From Candidatus Solirubrobacter pratensis (GTDB lineage Bacteria; Actinomycetota; Thermoleophilia; Solirubrobacterales; Solirubrobacteraceae), in the NCBI RefSeq assembly GCF_000425945.1, contig NZ_KE384480.1, positions 248,001 through 312,000 of the forward strand: DNA of 64,000 nucleotides, read 5' to 3'. This document shows positions 8,664 to 16,911 of the stretch, one piece after another (position 1 is the stretch's first letter; every line of letters begins with the position of its first letter). The notes under the pieces are model-generated. The model ran no database searches. It saw nothing but the letters and a program-made list of their open reading frames with translations, and had not been told where the DNA came from. The position numbers were made by a program, and so were the translations under genes.

Positions 8664-8735
8664 GCCGCCGAACGGTGCCCGCGAGATGGCACCGGCGGGA
8701 CTGTCACGCGTGACAGTCCCGCCTGGTCCGGCGGA

Positions 8736-9068
8736 TCAGGGAACGGCGGGAGCGGTGAAGCCCGGGGCGAACACGCCCTGGAGGGCGGTGGCGCCGGCCT
8801 GCCAGCCGGCGATGCCCGCGGTGGCGCCGGCCTGCCAGCCGGCGATGCCCGCGTCGGCTCCGGCCTTCCAACCGGCGGCCGCGGCGGCGGCGCCGTCCTG
8901 GAACGCCTGCGCCCACGGCGGCGGGGCGAGCGTGGCCTGAGGCAGGGTCATGGTGTACTGCGGTGCGACGGCCGGCTTCGCCGGGGTGGCGGCGTTCGCT
9001 GCTGGGGCCGTGAGCGCGAGTGTGCCGGCGACCGCCGCCAGGGCGGCGAGGCGATATCGCTTTGTCAT
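8736..9068 (-). CDS. Small secreted protein with 11-residue GWQAG repeats
   Basis: 110 residues, preceded by AGGAGACA at proper spacing. Signal peptide of about 26 residues (ends ANAATP). The mature part carries three tandem 11-residue units (AGWKAGADAGI, AGWQAGATAGI, AGWQAGATALQ), each with one Trp, suggesting a regularly spaced amphipathic or stacking structure. No known domain. Two of the three DNA copies are identical. It lies between the lipase and the phasin-like gene on the same strand. Confidence 0.75.
   Translation of the reverse strand: MTKRYRLAALAAVAGTLALTAPAANAATPAKPAVAPQYTMTLPQATLAPPPWAQAFQDGAAAAAAGWKAGADAGIAGWQAGATAGIAGWQAGATALQGVFAPGFTAPAVP
8788..8886 (-). repeat. 33-bp tandem repeat encoding the GWQAG units
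   Basis: Two identical 33-bp copies (8788-8820 and 8821-8853) and a third diverged copy (8854-8886). The unit length is a whole number of codons, so copy changes would add or remove one 11-residue unit. Confidence 0.8.
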
Positions 9069-9185
9069 CGTTGTCTCCTTGTCGGCGGCCCCGGCCTCTC
9101 CGGCCGGAGCACCGCAGACATGCTCCCGGCAGGGGGTCAGGGCCCCCGCTGTCCCGCCGTACGGTCTGACCTGACCTGAGCTACC

Positions 9186-9455
9186 TCAGCGGTCGAGCAG
9201 CCGGCGCACCGAGGTCACGTAGGCGTCGGCGACGTCGCGGCTCACGGCCGCCTGCGTCTCCGCGATCGAGACGACGGCGGGCAGGTCTACGGCGCGAGCG
9301 GTCTTCACGTGCGCGTCCGCCAACTGCGCGACGGCCTTCTGGTAGACGTCGAGGAATCGCTCGGTCGCCTGGCGGCTGGACTCCGTCCAGCGGTCGAGCA
9401 GCGTCTGGACCCCAAAGCGATCGTCGGCATCGCCGTGGGACTGCACGTCGGTCAT
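9186..9455 (-). CDS. Phasin-like granule-associated protein
   Basis: 89 residues, nearly all helical, with heptad-like spacing (RWTESSRQATERFLDVYQKA), no Cys, and a net acidic-to-neutral composition. This is the profile of short phasins that coat polyhydroxyalkanoate granules. The case rests mainly on position: it is divergent from the PHA synthase gene at 9613, sharing a 157-bp intergenic region. A second protein of similar size and style lies next to the WS/DGAT gene at 21521..21790. A GGAG ribosome site precedes the ATG. Sequence alone does not prove granule binding. Confidence 0.65.
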   Translation of the reverse strand: MTDVQSHGDADDRFGVQTLLDRWTESSRQATERFLDVYQKAVAQLADAHVKTARAVDLPAVVSIAETQAAVSRDVADAYVTSVRRLLDR

Positions 9456-9612
9456 GGAACGTCTCCTCGTCTGGAGTCGTGGTATGGACAGGCCACGGTA
9501 TGTCTCCGGTTAGCCAACTTCAGCCTCCGGCAGGCCCGAATCACCCATTCGGGCATCGCCCATGACGGCGAGTGGACGATGCCGTCGGCGCGCGGCTACA
9601 CCAAGCCTCACG

Positions 9613-11262
9613 ATGCAGCAGACCTGCGCCCACCCGCAGGCCGTCCAGGTCGCCCCGCTCGACGGCGGTGACCGGCTCGGCGCCTTGAGCGCGCTCGCGG
9701 ACATCGGGGACCCAAGCGCCTTCGCCGCCGAGTCGATCCGCGTCGCCACGGAGCTCGCCCGCGTCGCGCTCGGCACCTCGGATGTCGAGCCGTCGCCGCG
9801 CGACAAGCGCTTCTCGGACCCCGCCTGGTCGGAGAACCCGCTGTACCGGCGCTGGGCACAGGCCTATCTCGTCTGGGCCGCCGGCGTCCAGCGGCTCGCG
9901 ACGCGGCCGCGGGACGACTGGCGGCGCGAGTCGCGGGCGCAGTCCGCCGCGACCAAGATCGTCGACGCCGCAGCGCCGAGCAATCTGCTGGTGGGGAATC
10001 CAGCAGCGCTCAAGCGCGCGTTCGACACCGGCGGCGCCAGCCTCGTCAGAGGCTGGCGAAATGCAGCACGCGACCTGCTTCGGCATGGTGGGATGCCGGA
10101 GCAGGTCGACCGCCGGCCCTTCACGGTCGGGGAGAACCTGGCGGCGACGCCGGGCGCCGTCGTCCACCGCGAAGAGATGTTCGAGCTGCTCGAGTACCGG
10201 CCGGTGACGGCGACGGTGCGCGAGCGGCCGCTGCTGATGATCCCGCCGCAGGTCAACAAGCACTACTTCCTCGACCTCGCGCCGGGCCGCAGCATGACCG
10301 AGTACATGGTGAGCCGCGGGATCCGCTACTTCACGCTCGTGTGGCGCAACCCGCGCCGGGAGCACGGCCACTGGGGCATCGACGACCACGTGTCGGCGCA
10401 GTTGCGCGCGATGGACGTCGTGCGCCAGATCGCCGGCTCGGACAGCATCCACCTGCTCGGCGCGTGCGCCGGCGGGCTCACCGGCGCGCTGATGCTCGGG
10501 CATCTCGCGGCGCGCGGCGAGGACGACGCGGTGCGCACCGCGACGTTCGCGATCTCGATGATCGACAGCCGCCTGCCGAACCCGTTGTCGGCGATCGCGA
10601 CGGACCGCACCCTGCGCTCGATCGCCACCGACGCGGAGAAGGGCGTCGTCTACGACGCGGACCGCATCGCGCGCGCGTTCGCGTGGATGCGGCCGAACGA
10701 CCTCGTCTACAGCTACGTCGTCAACAACTGGCTGCTGGGCGAGGATCCGCCGGCCTTCGACATCCTCGCCTGGAACAACGACGGTGCGAACCTGGCGTCG
10801 GCGTTCTACAGCGACATGCTGGAGCTCTACGCCAACAACACGGCCGCGAGCCCGGGCGGCCTGGAGGTGCTCGGCGAGCGCATCGACCTCGGCAAGGTGC
10901 AATGCGACAGCTTCATCATCGCGGGCATGAACGACCACATCACGCCGTGGGGGCCGGGCTACATGACCAGCCGGCTGCTCGGCGGCGAGACGGAGGTGGT
11001 CGTGACCACGACGGGGCACATCCAGACGATGGTGAACCCGCCCGGCAAACCTCGCGCGCGCTACTTCGCGGGGAGCGCCGACGGCGCGGACCCCGAGGCG
11101 TGGCGCGCGCAGGCGGAAGAGCACGAAGGATCGTGGTGGCCGCGCTACGCCGACTGGCTCCTGGCCCGCTCGGGGCCGGAGCGCGAGGCCCCGGCCGAAC
11201 CTGGAAGTCCCCGCCACCGGCCGCTCGGGCCGGCGCCGGGGATCTACGTGCTGGAGGAGTGA
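9613..11262 (+). CDS. phaC: Poly(3-hydroxyalkanoate) synthase
   Basis: 549 residues. It has the PHA-synthase version of the lipase box, with Cys instead of Ser as nucleophile: Cys285 in GACAGG. Other family marks: the N-terminal NPLYRRWAQAYL region, the VWRNPR segment before the core, WNNDGANLASAFYSDM after it, a D-x-x-x-PW segment (NDHITPWG) and the C-terminal catalytic His in TTGHIQTMVNPPG. The enzyme polymerises (R)-3-hydroxyacyl-CoA at the granule surface. The start MQQTCAHPQ was chosen because similarity-like sequence begins just after it. The length matches class I-type synthases, and no PhaE/PhaR subunit gene is adjacent. Confidence 0.88.
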   Translation: MQQTCAHPQAVQVAPLDGGDRLGALSALADIGDPSAFAAESIRVATELARVALGTSDVEPSPRDKRFSDPAWSENPLYRRWAQAYLVWAAGVQRLATRPRDDWRRESRAQSAATKIVDAAAPSNLLVGNPAALKRAFDTGGASLVRGWRNAARDLLRHGGMPEQVDRRPFTVGENLAATPGAVVHREEMFELLEYRPVTATVRERPLLMIPPQVNKHYFLDLAPGRSMTEYMVSRGIRYFTLVWRNPRREHGHWGIDDHVSAQLRAMDVVRQIAGSDSIHLLGACAGGLTGALMLGHLAARGEDDAVRTATFAISMIDSRLPNPLSAIATDRTLRSIATDAEKGVVYDADRIARAFAWMRPNDLVYSYVVNNWLLGEDPPAFDILAWNNDGANLASAFYSDMLELYANNTAASPGGLEVLGERIDLGKVQCDSFIIAGMNDHITPWGPGYMTSRLLGGETEVVVTTTGHIQTMVNPPGKPRARYFAGSADGADPEAWRAQAEEHEGSWWPRYADWLLARSGPEREAPAEPGSPRHRPLGPAPGIYVLEE

Positions 11263-11534
11263 GGCGCGGGAGGCATCATGGACGCGCGATCGCGGCATGA
11301 CGCGCCGCCACGACGTCCCGCTCGGCGACGTGCCACCACGCCTCCAGGTAGTCCGCATCCGCAGGGACCCCGGCCGCCCCGCCGGCCGCACCCGTCGAGT
11401 CCGGTGCGCCCCACCACGGGTGGGGTCCTCCGGAAAAGCGAACTAAGGCTCGGGGGGATGGCGGCAAACGAGCCCCCGAGAGAGAGTTCGTTAGCCGTTC
11501 GGAGGGTCCAAAGTTTGACAAGAAGGATTCGACC

Positions 11535-12350
11535 ATGTCCCCGCTCCCCTACGCGTCCCCGGTCGCCCTCGAGGTGGATCGCAACGGCGCCCCCGTCCTA
11601 GTGCCGCTCATGTCCGCGCCCATCCGGGTCCTGATCGCCGATGCCCAACCCATCGTTCGGGCGGGCTTCGCCGCGATGCTCGAAGGCGAGGACGACATGG
11701 CGGTCGCGGGAGCCGCGTCCGGCGTCGACGAGGCCGTCGCGCTCATCTGCGAGCTGCGTCCCGACGTCGCGCTGCTGGACCTCGAGCTCCCGGGCGGCGG
11801 CGGGCTGGAGGCGGCGCGCCGCCTCGACGAGGACCCGCGCTGCTCCGACGTCAACGTGATGATCCTCGCCGCGCACGACGACGACGACGAACTGTTCGCC
11901 GCTCTGCGTGCGGGGGCGCGCGGGTACCTGCTCAAGAGCACCGAGCCGCCCGACCTGATGCAGGCGGTGCGCGTCGTCGCCTCCGGCGAGGCGCTGCTGT
12001 CGCCGAGCGCCACGCGCCGGCTGATCAGCGAGTTCGCGTCGCAGCCCCAGCCGCAGGTGCCCAGCGCCGAGCAGCTCGAGGAGCTGACCGCGCGCGAGCG
12101 CGAGGTGATCGCGCTGGTGGCGGCCGGGCTTCGCAACGATGAGATCGCGGAGCGCTTCGTCATCAGCCCGGCGACAGTCAAGACGCACGTCAGCCGCGCG
12201 CTGCGCAAGCTCGACGCGCGCGACCGCGCGCAGCTCGTGGCGATCGCGTACCAGCTCGGCCTCGTGCGGCCCGGCGCCCGCAGGGCGCTGCGCGCTGTGC
12301 CCGACGTGCCGATGTCCGCCCCCCGCCGTCCCACGCTAGTCCTGCGCTAG
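11535..12350 (+). CDS. NarL/FixJ-family response regulator
   Basis: 271 residues. Receiver domain at about 29-145 with phospho-acceptor Asp82 in LLDLELPG and the conserved Lys in YLLKST. LuxR-type helix-turn-helix at about 188-245 (LTAREREVIALVAAGLRNDE, then SPATVKTHVSRALRKL). A second ATG at 11610 (MSAPIRVLIADAQ) would remove a 25-residue leader and is equally plausible. No kinase gene is adjacent. It is convergent with the hydrolase at 12336, overlapping its end by 15 bases. Confidence 0.85.
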   Translation: MSPLPYASPVALEVDRNGAPVLVPLMSAPIRVLIADAQPIVRAGFAAMLEGEDDMAVAGAASGVDEAVALICELRPDVALLDLELPGGGGLEAARRLDEDPRCSDVNVMILAAHDDDDELFAALRAGARGYLLKSTEPPDLMQAVRVVASGEALLSPSATRRLISEFASQPQPQVPSAEQLEELTAREREVIALVAAGLRNDEIAERFVISPATVKTHVSRALRKLDARDRAQLVAIAYQLGLVRPGARRALRAVPDVPMSAPRRPTLVLR

Positions 12351-13247
12351 CGCGCGCTCGATCGCAGCGGCGACGCGGGGCGCGCCTGCGCCCATGAGGA
12401 TGGTGTAGTGGTTGCTGTCCTCGACGAGCTCCGCGGTCGCCGCCGGCTGCGCCGCCAGCAGCTCGGCCAGCAGGTCGTCGGGAACCAGCACCTTCTCGTC
12501 GGCCAGGATGCCGAGCGGCGCGCGCAGCACGTGCAGCGGAGCCCGCACGCGCTTGGCCGCGTCCAGCGCCTGCGCGTCCACCAGCAGCGTGGCCCCGTCG
12601 ACGCGTACCGCGTCGGCTGACGTGACGCTGCGCAGCGCGCCCGGCTCGCCGCCGAGGTCGTAGCGCACGTAGGCGTCGAGATCGTCGTTCCAGGCGTCCT
12701 TGAAGGCGGGATGCGCCTGCCAGAAGGCGACGTACCGCTCCGGCGTCTCGAACGTCAGACCGAGCCGCTCGATCGAGGGCCCGAGCGCCTTCTCGAGCTC
12801 GGCGTCCGGGTCCTCGAGGTCCTCCTTGGGCTTGAGCGGCGCGCCGCCGTCGACCAGCACGACGGCCGACACGCGCTCAGGATGCGCCACGGCCAGCGCG
12901 GCGACGACGTACGCGCCCATCGAGTGGCCGGCCAGCAGCGCGCGCTCGACCCCGAAGAAGTCGAGCACCGCGAGCAGGTCGGCGACGTGCTGGGAGAAGC
13001 CCGGCCCGGGCGTCGGCAGCCGCGCGCTGCGGCCGCGCCCTCGCAGGTCCGGGACCAGGACCGATGCGCCGGTCCGCCCGGACAGCTCGCGCGCCGCGGC
13101 GCGCCACGCCTGGTGCGACGCGGTGATGCCGTGGACGGCGAGCATGACCTGGCCGGCGTCGCGCGGGTCCGGCCCGCTCTGGGCGACGTGCAGAGCGCCC
13201 CCGGCGACGGGGACCTCATGGCTGGTGTGGAACGGCGTCGCTCTCAT
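12336..13247 (-). CDS. Alpha/beta hydrolase (last gene of the ABC operon)
   Basis: 303 residues. Core motifs: AVHGITAS (oxyanion), PDLRGRGRS, and nucleophile Ser in AGHSMGAY, with a late His in DSNHYTILMG. It is clearly paralogous to the hydrolase at 16908..17816: both share DLRGRGR, AGHS.GAYV, a WRGHPAF/WQAHPAF segment and NHYT-LLMGAG ends. Function of the subfamily is not assigned; epoxide, ester or haloalkane substrates are possible. The ATG overlaps the stop of the upstream ABC permease by four bases (ATGA), so it is translationally coupled to the transporter. Confidence 0.85.
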   Translation of the reverse strand: MRATPFHTSHEVPVAGGALHVAQSGPDPRDAGQVMLAVHGITASHQAWRAAARELSGRTGASVLVPDLRGRGRSARLPTPGPGFSQHVADLLAVLDFFGVERALLAGHSMGAYVVAALAVAHPERVSAVVLVDGGAPLKPKEDLEDPDAELEKALGPSIERLGLTFETPERYVAFWQAHPAFKDAWNDDLDAYVRYDLGGEPGALRSVTSADAVRVDGATLLVDAQALDAAKRVRAPLHVLRAPLGILADEKVLVPDDLLAELLAAQPAATAELVEDSNHYTILMGAGAPRVAAAIERALAQD

Positions 13248-14056
13248 CCCTTCCGGAAGCGCAAGGTGGCGAGGACGGCCGAAGCCACCAGGATCCCGAT
13301 GGACCAGACGATCGCGTGCAGGATGGCGCCGTGCGCCGGGTCGCCGTGCGTCAGCGCGCGCAGCGCGTTGGCGACGTGCGTGACCGGCTGCGCGTCCGCG
13401 AACGTGCGCAGCCAGTCCGGCATCGTGACCGTCGCCGTGAACGCCGAGGACGCGAACACGAGCGGGAAGGTGAGCATGAAGCCGGCCAGCGTCGCTCCCT
13501 CCACGCTGCGCACCGTCAGTCCGAGCAGCGTGAACAGCCACGCGCAGGCGTAGCCGAACAGCAGCGCGATCGCGAAGCCCCCGAGCGTCGGCCACAGCCC
13601 GTTGTGGAACTGGAAGCCGACCAGCAGGCCGACGACGATCACGAGCGCCATCGTGTAGCCGAGCCGGATCATGTCCGCGAGCGTGCGCGACGCGAGGATC
13701 GCCGCCCGGTTGGTCGGTAGCGAGCGAAAGCGGTCGGTCGTGCCCTTCGAGAGCTCCTCGGCGACGCCGACGGCGGAGGAGGAGCCGCCGAACAGCGCGG
13801 TCTGGACGATGATGCCGGGGATCAGGTAATCGACGTAGCTCGAGTAGCCGGGCACCTGGATCGAGCCGCCGAACACGTAGCGGAACAGCAGCACGAACAT
13901 GATCGGCATGATCGCGGAGAGGACGATGATCTGCGGCGTGCGCGCGGTCCGCAGCAGGTGCCGGCGCGTGAGCAGCAGCGTGTCGGGGACGAACGTGACG
14001 ATGCCGCGCCCGCGCGTGCGGACGATCACCGCATGGGTCGAAGGCTGAGCGCTCAT
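13244..14056 (-). CDS. ABC-2 type transporter permease
   Basis: 270 residues with about six hydrophobic segments (about 43-62, 78-92, 134-150, 158-182, 190-212 and 245-263) in the ABC-2 exporter pattern. A cytoplasmic LSKGTTDRFRSLPTNRAAIL segment (about 102-121) is the typical coupling-helix region of DrrB/NodJ-like permeases. It probably pairs with the ATPase encoded immediately upstream to export a hydrophobic compound or lipid. ATGA overlaps join it to both neighbours. Substrate unknown. Confidence 0.9.
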   Translation of the reverse strand: MSAQPSTHAVIVRTRGRGIVTFVPDTLLLTRRHLLRTARTPQIIVLSAIMPIMFVLLFRYVFGGSIQVPGYSSYVDYLIPGIIVQTALFGGSSSAVGVAEELSKGTTDRFRSLPTNRAAILASRTLADMIRLGYTMALVIVVGLLVGFQFHNGLWPTLGGFAIALLFGYACAWLFTLLGLTVRSVEGATLAGFMLTFPLVFASSAFTATVTMPDWLRTFADAQPVTHVANALRALTHGDPAHGAILHAIVWSIGILVASAVLATLRFRKG

Positions 14057-15066
14057 CCCGTCACCTGCCAGGACTCGAGTGGGCGCGGCGCCGTCGCTTC
14101 CCCCGGCCGCGACCTCGGCACTTCTGACGCGGCCGGCGCGCTGGTCAGGTTGAGGAACACGTCGTCGAGCGACGGGCGCCGGACGGAGAGGTCGGCGACG
14201 GCGATGCCCGCGTCCTCGATCCGCCGCGCGGCGGCCAGCAGCGTCTGCACGCGCTCGGACGTCGGCAGCGTCACGCGCTGGTCGCGCAGGTCGGGGACCG
14301 GGCGGCCGGAGCCGACGCCGTCGAGCACGCCGACGAGCTTCTCGACGTCGCTGGTCGTGTTGGCGCGGACCTCGAGCACGTCGCCGCCGACGCGCTGCTT
14401 GAGCTCGTCCGGCGTGCCCTCGGCGATCATGTTGCCGCGGTCGATCAGGGCGACGCGGTGGGCGAGCCGGTCGGCCTCCTCGAGGTACTGCGTCGTCAGC
14501 AGCAGCGTCGTGCCGTCCTCGACGAGCTCCTCGATCAGGCGCCACAGCTCCATCCGCGAGCGCGGGTCCAGGCCGGTGCTCGGCTCGTCCATGATCAGCA
14601 CGAGCGGCCGGCCGACCAAGCTCGCGCCGAGGTCCAGCCGGCGGCGCATGCCGCCTGAGTAGGTGCGGACGAGCGCGTCCCCGGCGTCGGTCAGGCTCAG
14701 CCGCTCGAGCACCTCGTCGGCGCGCGAGCGGGCCTCCTTGCGGCGCAGGCCGTAGAGGCGGCCCACGAGCTCGAGGTTCTCGCGCCCGGTGAGCGTGTCG
14801 TCGACGGCGGCGAACTGGCCGGCGAGGCCGATCAGCGAGCGCACCGTGCTGGGGTCGCGCGCCACGTCGACGCCGGCGATCGTCGCGCGGCCGCCGTCAG
14901 GGGACAGGAGGGTGGAGAGGATGCGGACGAAGGTCGTCTTGCCGGCCCCGTTGCGGCCCAGGAGGGCCAGGACGCTGCCGCCCTCGACCGCGAGGTCGAC
15001 GGACTTCAACGCCATATAGGAGCCGAACTTCTTCTCGATCCGCGCGGCTTCGATCAGTGGCGTCAT
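14053..15066 (-). CDS. ABC transporter ATPase (DrrA-like)
   Basis: 337 residues. Walker A GRNGAGKTT, signature YSGGMRRRLDLGASLVGRP, Walker B LVLIMDEPSTGLD, and switch-region LLLTTQYLEEADRLAHRVAL are all present. The C-terminal extension (about 225-337, ending with the DDVFLNLT motif) is typical of DrrA-type drug/antibiotic exporters. It drives the ABC-2 permease encoded just downstream, joined by an ATGA overlap. Its own ATG overlaps the stop of the secreted Pro/Thr protein at 15063, so the four genes from 15731 to 12336 form one coupled operon. Confidence 0.93.
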   Translation of the reverse strand: MTPLIEAARIEKKFGSYMALKSVDLAVEGGSVLALLGRNGAGKTTFVRILSTLLSPDGGRATIAGVDVARDPSTVRSLIGLAGQFAAVDDTLTGRENLELVGRLYGLRRKEARSRADEVLERLSLTDAGDALVRTYSGGMRRRLDLGASLVGRPLVLIMDEPSTGLDPRSRMELWRLIEELVEDGTTLLLTTQYLEEADRLAHRVALIDRGNMIAEGTPDELKQRVGGDVLEVRANTTSDVEKLVGVLDGVGSGRPVPDLRDQRVTLPTSERVQTLLAAARRIEDAGIAVADLSVRRPSLDDVFLNLTSAPAASEVPRSRPGEATAPRPLESWQVTG

Positions 15067-15731
15067 GACGCCTCCTTGCTCGCGGTGCAGGCCTGCACGT
15101 GCAGGACGCTGCCGGACGGACGGCGCACGGTCAGCATGCCGTCCTTGCTCAATACGATCCGCAGCGGCACGCCGCGCGAGCTGCTCGGCAGCTGCAGCGA
15201 GCCGACGCGCTTGCCGTTGACCCGCAACAGCAGCGTGCCGGACTTCGGCAGCCGCAGCTGGGCGCGCTGGGCGCTCTTGTCCTTGGACTTCGGCGCGGGC
15301 GCGCCGCAGCCGCTCAGGTCGACCTCGAGCCTGGCGCGCTTGCCGGAGCCCGACTGCTCCAGCCTCCCGGCCGGCGAGGTCCGGTTGGAGACGTTGGTCG
15401 TGACCGGCGCGGCGACCCAGGTGATCGGCGCGTTGATCGCCGTCGTCGTGGTCGTGACCGTGACGACGTAGATCGTGGTCCCGCTCGCGGTCGGCTCCGG
15501 CATGGGGAACGGCAGAGTCGGCGTGGGCGTGGGCGTGGGCGTCGGCGTCGGGCTCGCCGCCGGCGTCGGCGTGGGCGTGGGCGTCGGCGTGGGCGTCGGC
15601 GTGGGGCTCGCCGCGGGCGCCGGCACCGGCGCCTGCGATGGGCCGGGCGGCGGGGCCGCTGCGGCGACGGCGACGTCCCCGGCGAGTATGCCGGCGACGG
15701 CGGCCGTGGCCGCCCACCTCAGTGCGGGCAT
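15063..15731 (-). CDS. Secreted protein with Pro-Thr repeat stalk
   Basis: 222 residues. Signal peptide of about 25 residues, then two blocks of (PT)n separated by PAAS (about 40-70), a wall-spanning linker. The C-terminal part (about 85-215) is Ser/Thr/Val-rich and beta-like (TIYVVTVTTTTTAINAPITW) with two widely spaced Cys that may pair. No enzyme motif. First gene of the operon with the ABC exporter. It might be an extracytoplasmic partner of the transporter, but that is inference from position only. The hexanucleotide repeat coding for PT (about 15519-15612) is slippage-prone. Confidence 0.75.
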   Translation of the reverse strand: MPALRWAATAAVAGILAGDVAVAAAAPPPGPSQAPVPAPAASPTPTPTPTPTPTPTPAASPTPTPTPTPTPTLPFPMPEPTASGTTIYVVTVTTTTTAINAPITWVAAPVTTNVSNRTSPAGRLEQSGSGKRARLEVDLSGCGAPAPKSKDKSAQRAQLRLPKSGTLLLRVNGKRVGSLQLPSSSRGVPLRIVLSKDGMLTVRRPSGSVLHVQACTASKEAS

Positions 15732-15755
15732 GTGATTGACCTCCCTGGCACCGGT

Positions 15756-16577
15756 TCATTGGCCTGGCGAGTGGCGCTCGAGGAAGCGAGCGACCTCGCG
15801 GTCGGCCTCCGGTTCGTCGGTGACGTACAGATGGCCCGCCTCCGGCCACAACCGCAGCTCCACGTCGGGTATCGACGCGGCGAGCAATCGCGCGTTCTCG
15901 GGTGACTGCAGGCGGTCCTGCTCGCCGTGGATGACGAGCGTGGGTGCAGCGATGTCGGCCAGCCGGTTGTGCGTGCTGTGCGACGCGGCCGCGGCGACCT
16001 GGTGGAGATATGCAAGGGCGTCCGGCGCGTGCCGCAGCCGGCGCGTGATGTCCTCGGCGATGCGCTCGCCGTGCTCGCGCCGGGTGCGCTCGCCGTAGCT
16101 GTAGGGGACGGCGGCCCATTCGGCCTCCTCCGGACCCATCGCGCCGACGCGGGCGAAGAACGTCAGGACCTGCGGGTCCTGGGGGATGGCGCGCGGTCCG
16201 CCCGGCGTGGTGGCGCCGAGCACGAGCGAGGTGACGCGGTCGGCGTGGCGCAGGGCGACCTCCTGCGCGACCATCCCGCCGAGCGAGACGCCGTATACGT
16301 GCGCGTTGCGCTCACCGGCGGCATCGAGCACGGCGATCGCGTCCCCGGCCATCTGCGCGACGACGTAGGGCCACAGCGAGCGGTCGCTGCGGCCGACGTC
16401 GCGGTTGTCGAAGACGAGCACCCGGAAGCTGGGCGCGAGCAGCTGCGCCGTGCGCCAGCCGGCCTCCAGCGACATGCCCTGGCCCATCACGAGCAGCACG
16501 GCCGGACCGCTCCCGACGGATTCGTAGTACACGCGCAGGGATCCGTTGTGAGCGAACGGCATCTCGGCCGACAGCAT
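15756..16577 (-). CDS. Alpha/beta hydrolase
   Basis: 273 residues, complete fold: oxyanion region VMGQGMSLEAGW, FDNRDVGRSD, nucleophile Ser in GVSLGGMVAQEVALRHADRV, acid Asp in IHGEQDRL and His in AGHLYV. This is the 3-oxoadipate enol-lactonase/esterase-type pattern seen in many broad hydrolases, so a substrate cannot be named. It ends 24 bases before the secreted PT-repeat gene on the same strand and may be the first gene of that operon. It is divergent from the zinc-ribbon gene at 16717. A downstream ATG (MPFAHNG) is a possible start. Confidence 0.85.
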   Translation of the reverse strand: MLSAEMPFAHNGSLRVYYESVGSGPAVLLVMGQGMSLEAGWRTAQLLAPSFRVLVFDNRDVGRSDRSLWPYVVAQMAGDAIAVLDAAGERNAHVYGVSLGGMVAQEVALRHADRVTSLVLGATTPGGPRAIPQDPQVLTFFARVGAMGPEEAEWAAVPYSYGERTRREHGERIAEDITRRLRHAPDALAYLHQVAAAASHSTHNRLADIAAPTLVIHGEQDRLQSPENARLLAASIPDVELRLWPEAGHLYVTDEPEADREVARFLERHSPGQ

Positions 16578-16716
16578 GCGGCGGAGGAATCAGGCCGACT
16601 CCTGGCCCACCTGACAGCCTCGGCTGATCGGCGGAACAACGTACCCCCACTGGTGTACGCACAGGTGCCCACCCTGGGCCGACGACAGCGGAGCGCGCGC
16701 TCGCAACCATGAAAGC

Positions 16717-16911
16717 ATGCCGATGGTGCGTTGCCCAGATTGCCGCGTGCGACAGTACGCGCCCAGGCCCTACGTGAGTGTTCCGGAGTGCGTCGAATGT
16801 GGCCGCCCGTTGCTGCTGCCGCGCTCGATCCGCAGGCCGGAGCGTGCGCGCCCCGAGCGCATCCGCGCCGGGCGGCCGTCCGACCGGCCGCTTGCGGAGA
16901 CGCGCGGGTGA
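16717..16911 (+). CDS. Small zinc-ribbon protein
   Basis: 64 residues. Two CxxC pairs, C6-PD-C9 and C25-VE-C28, form a zinc-ribbon-like knuckle. They are followed by a very basic Arg/Pro tail. No partner domain. The stop overlaps the GTG start of the hydrolase at 16908 (GTGA), which supports its being a real, coupled gene. A role as a nucleic-acid-binding or folding accessory factor is possible but not shown. Confidence 0.6.
   Translation: MPMVRCPDCRVRQYAPRPYVSVPECVECGRPLLLPRSIRRPERARPERIRAGRPSDRPLAETRG

Noticed and set aside
11276..11536. 86-codon minus-strand frame between phaC and the response regulator
   Set aside because: No ribosome site or recognised features; likely untranslated promoter DNA.
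15519..15612. CRISPR-like repeat of GTCGGC/GTGGGC units
   Set aside because: A simple hexanucleotide run coding Pro-Thr in a secreted protein; no spacers and no cas genes.
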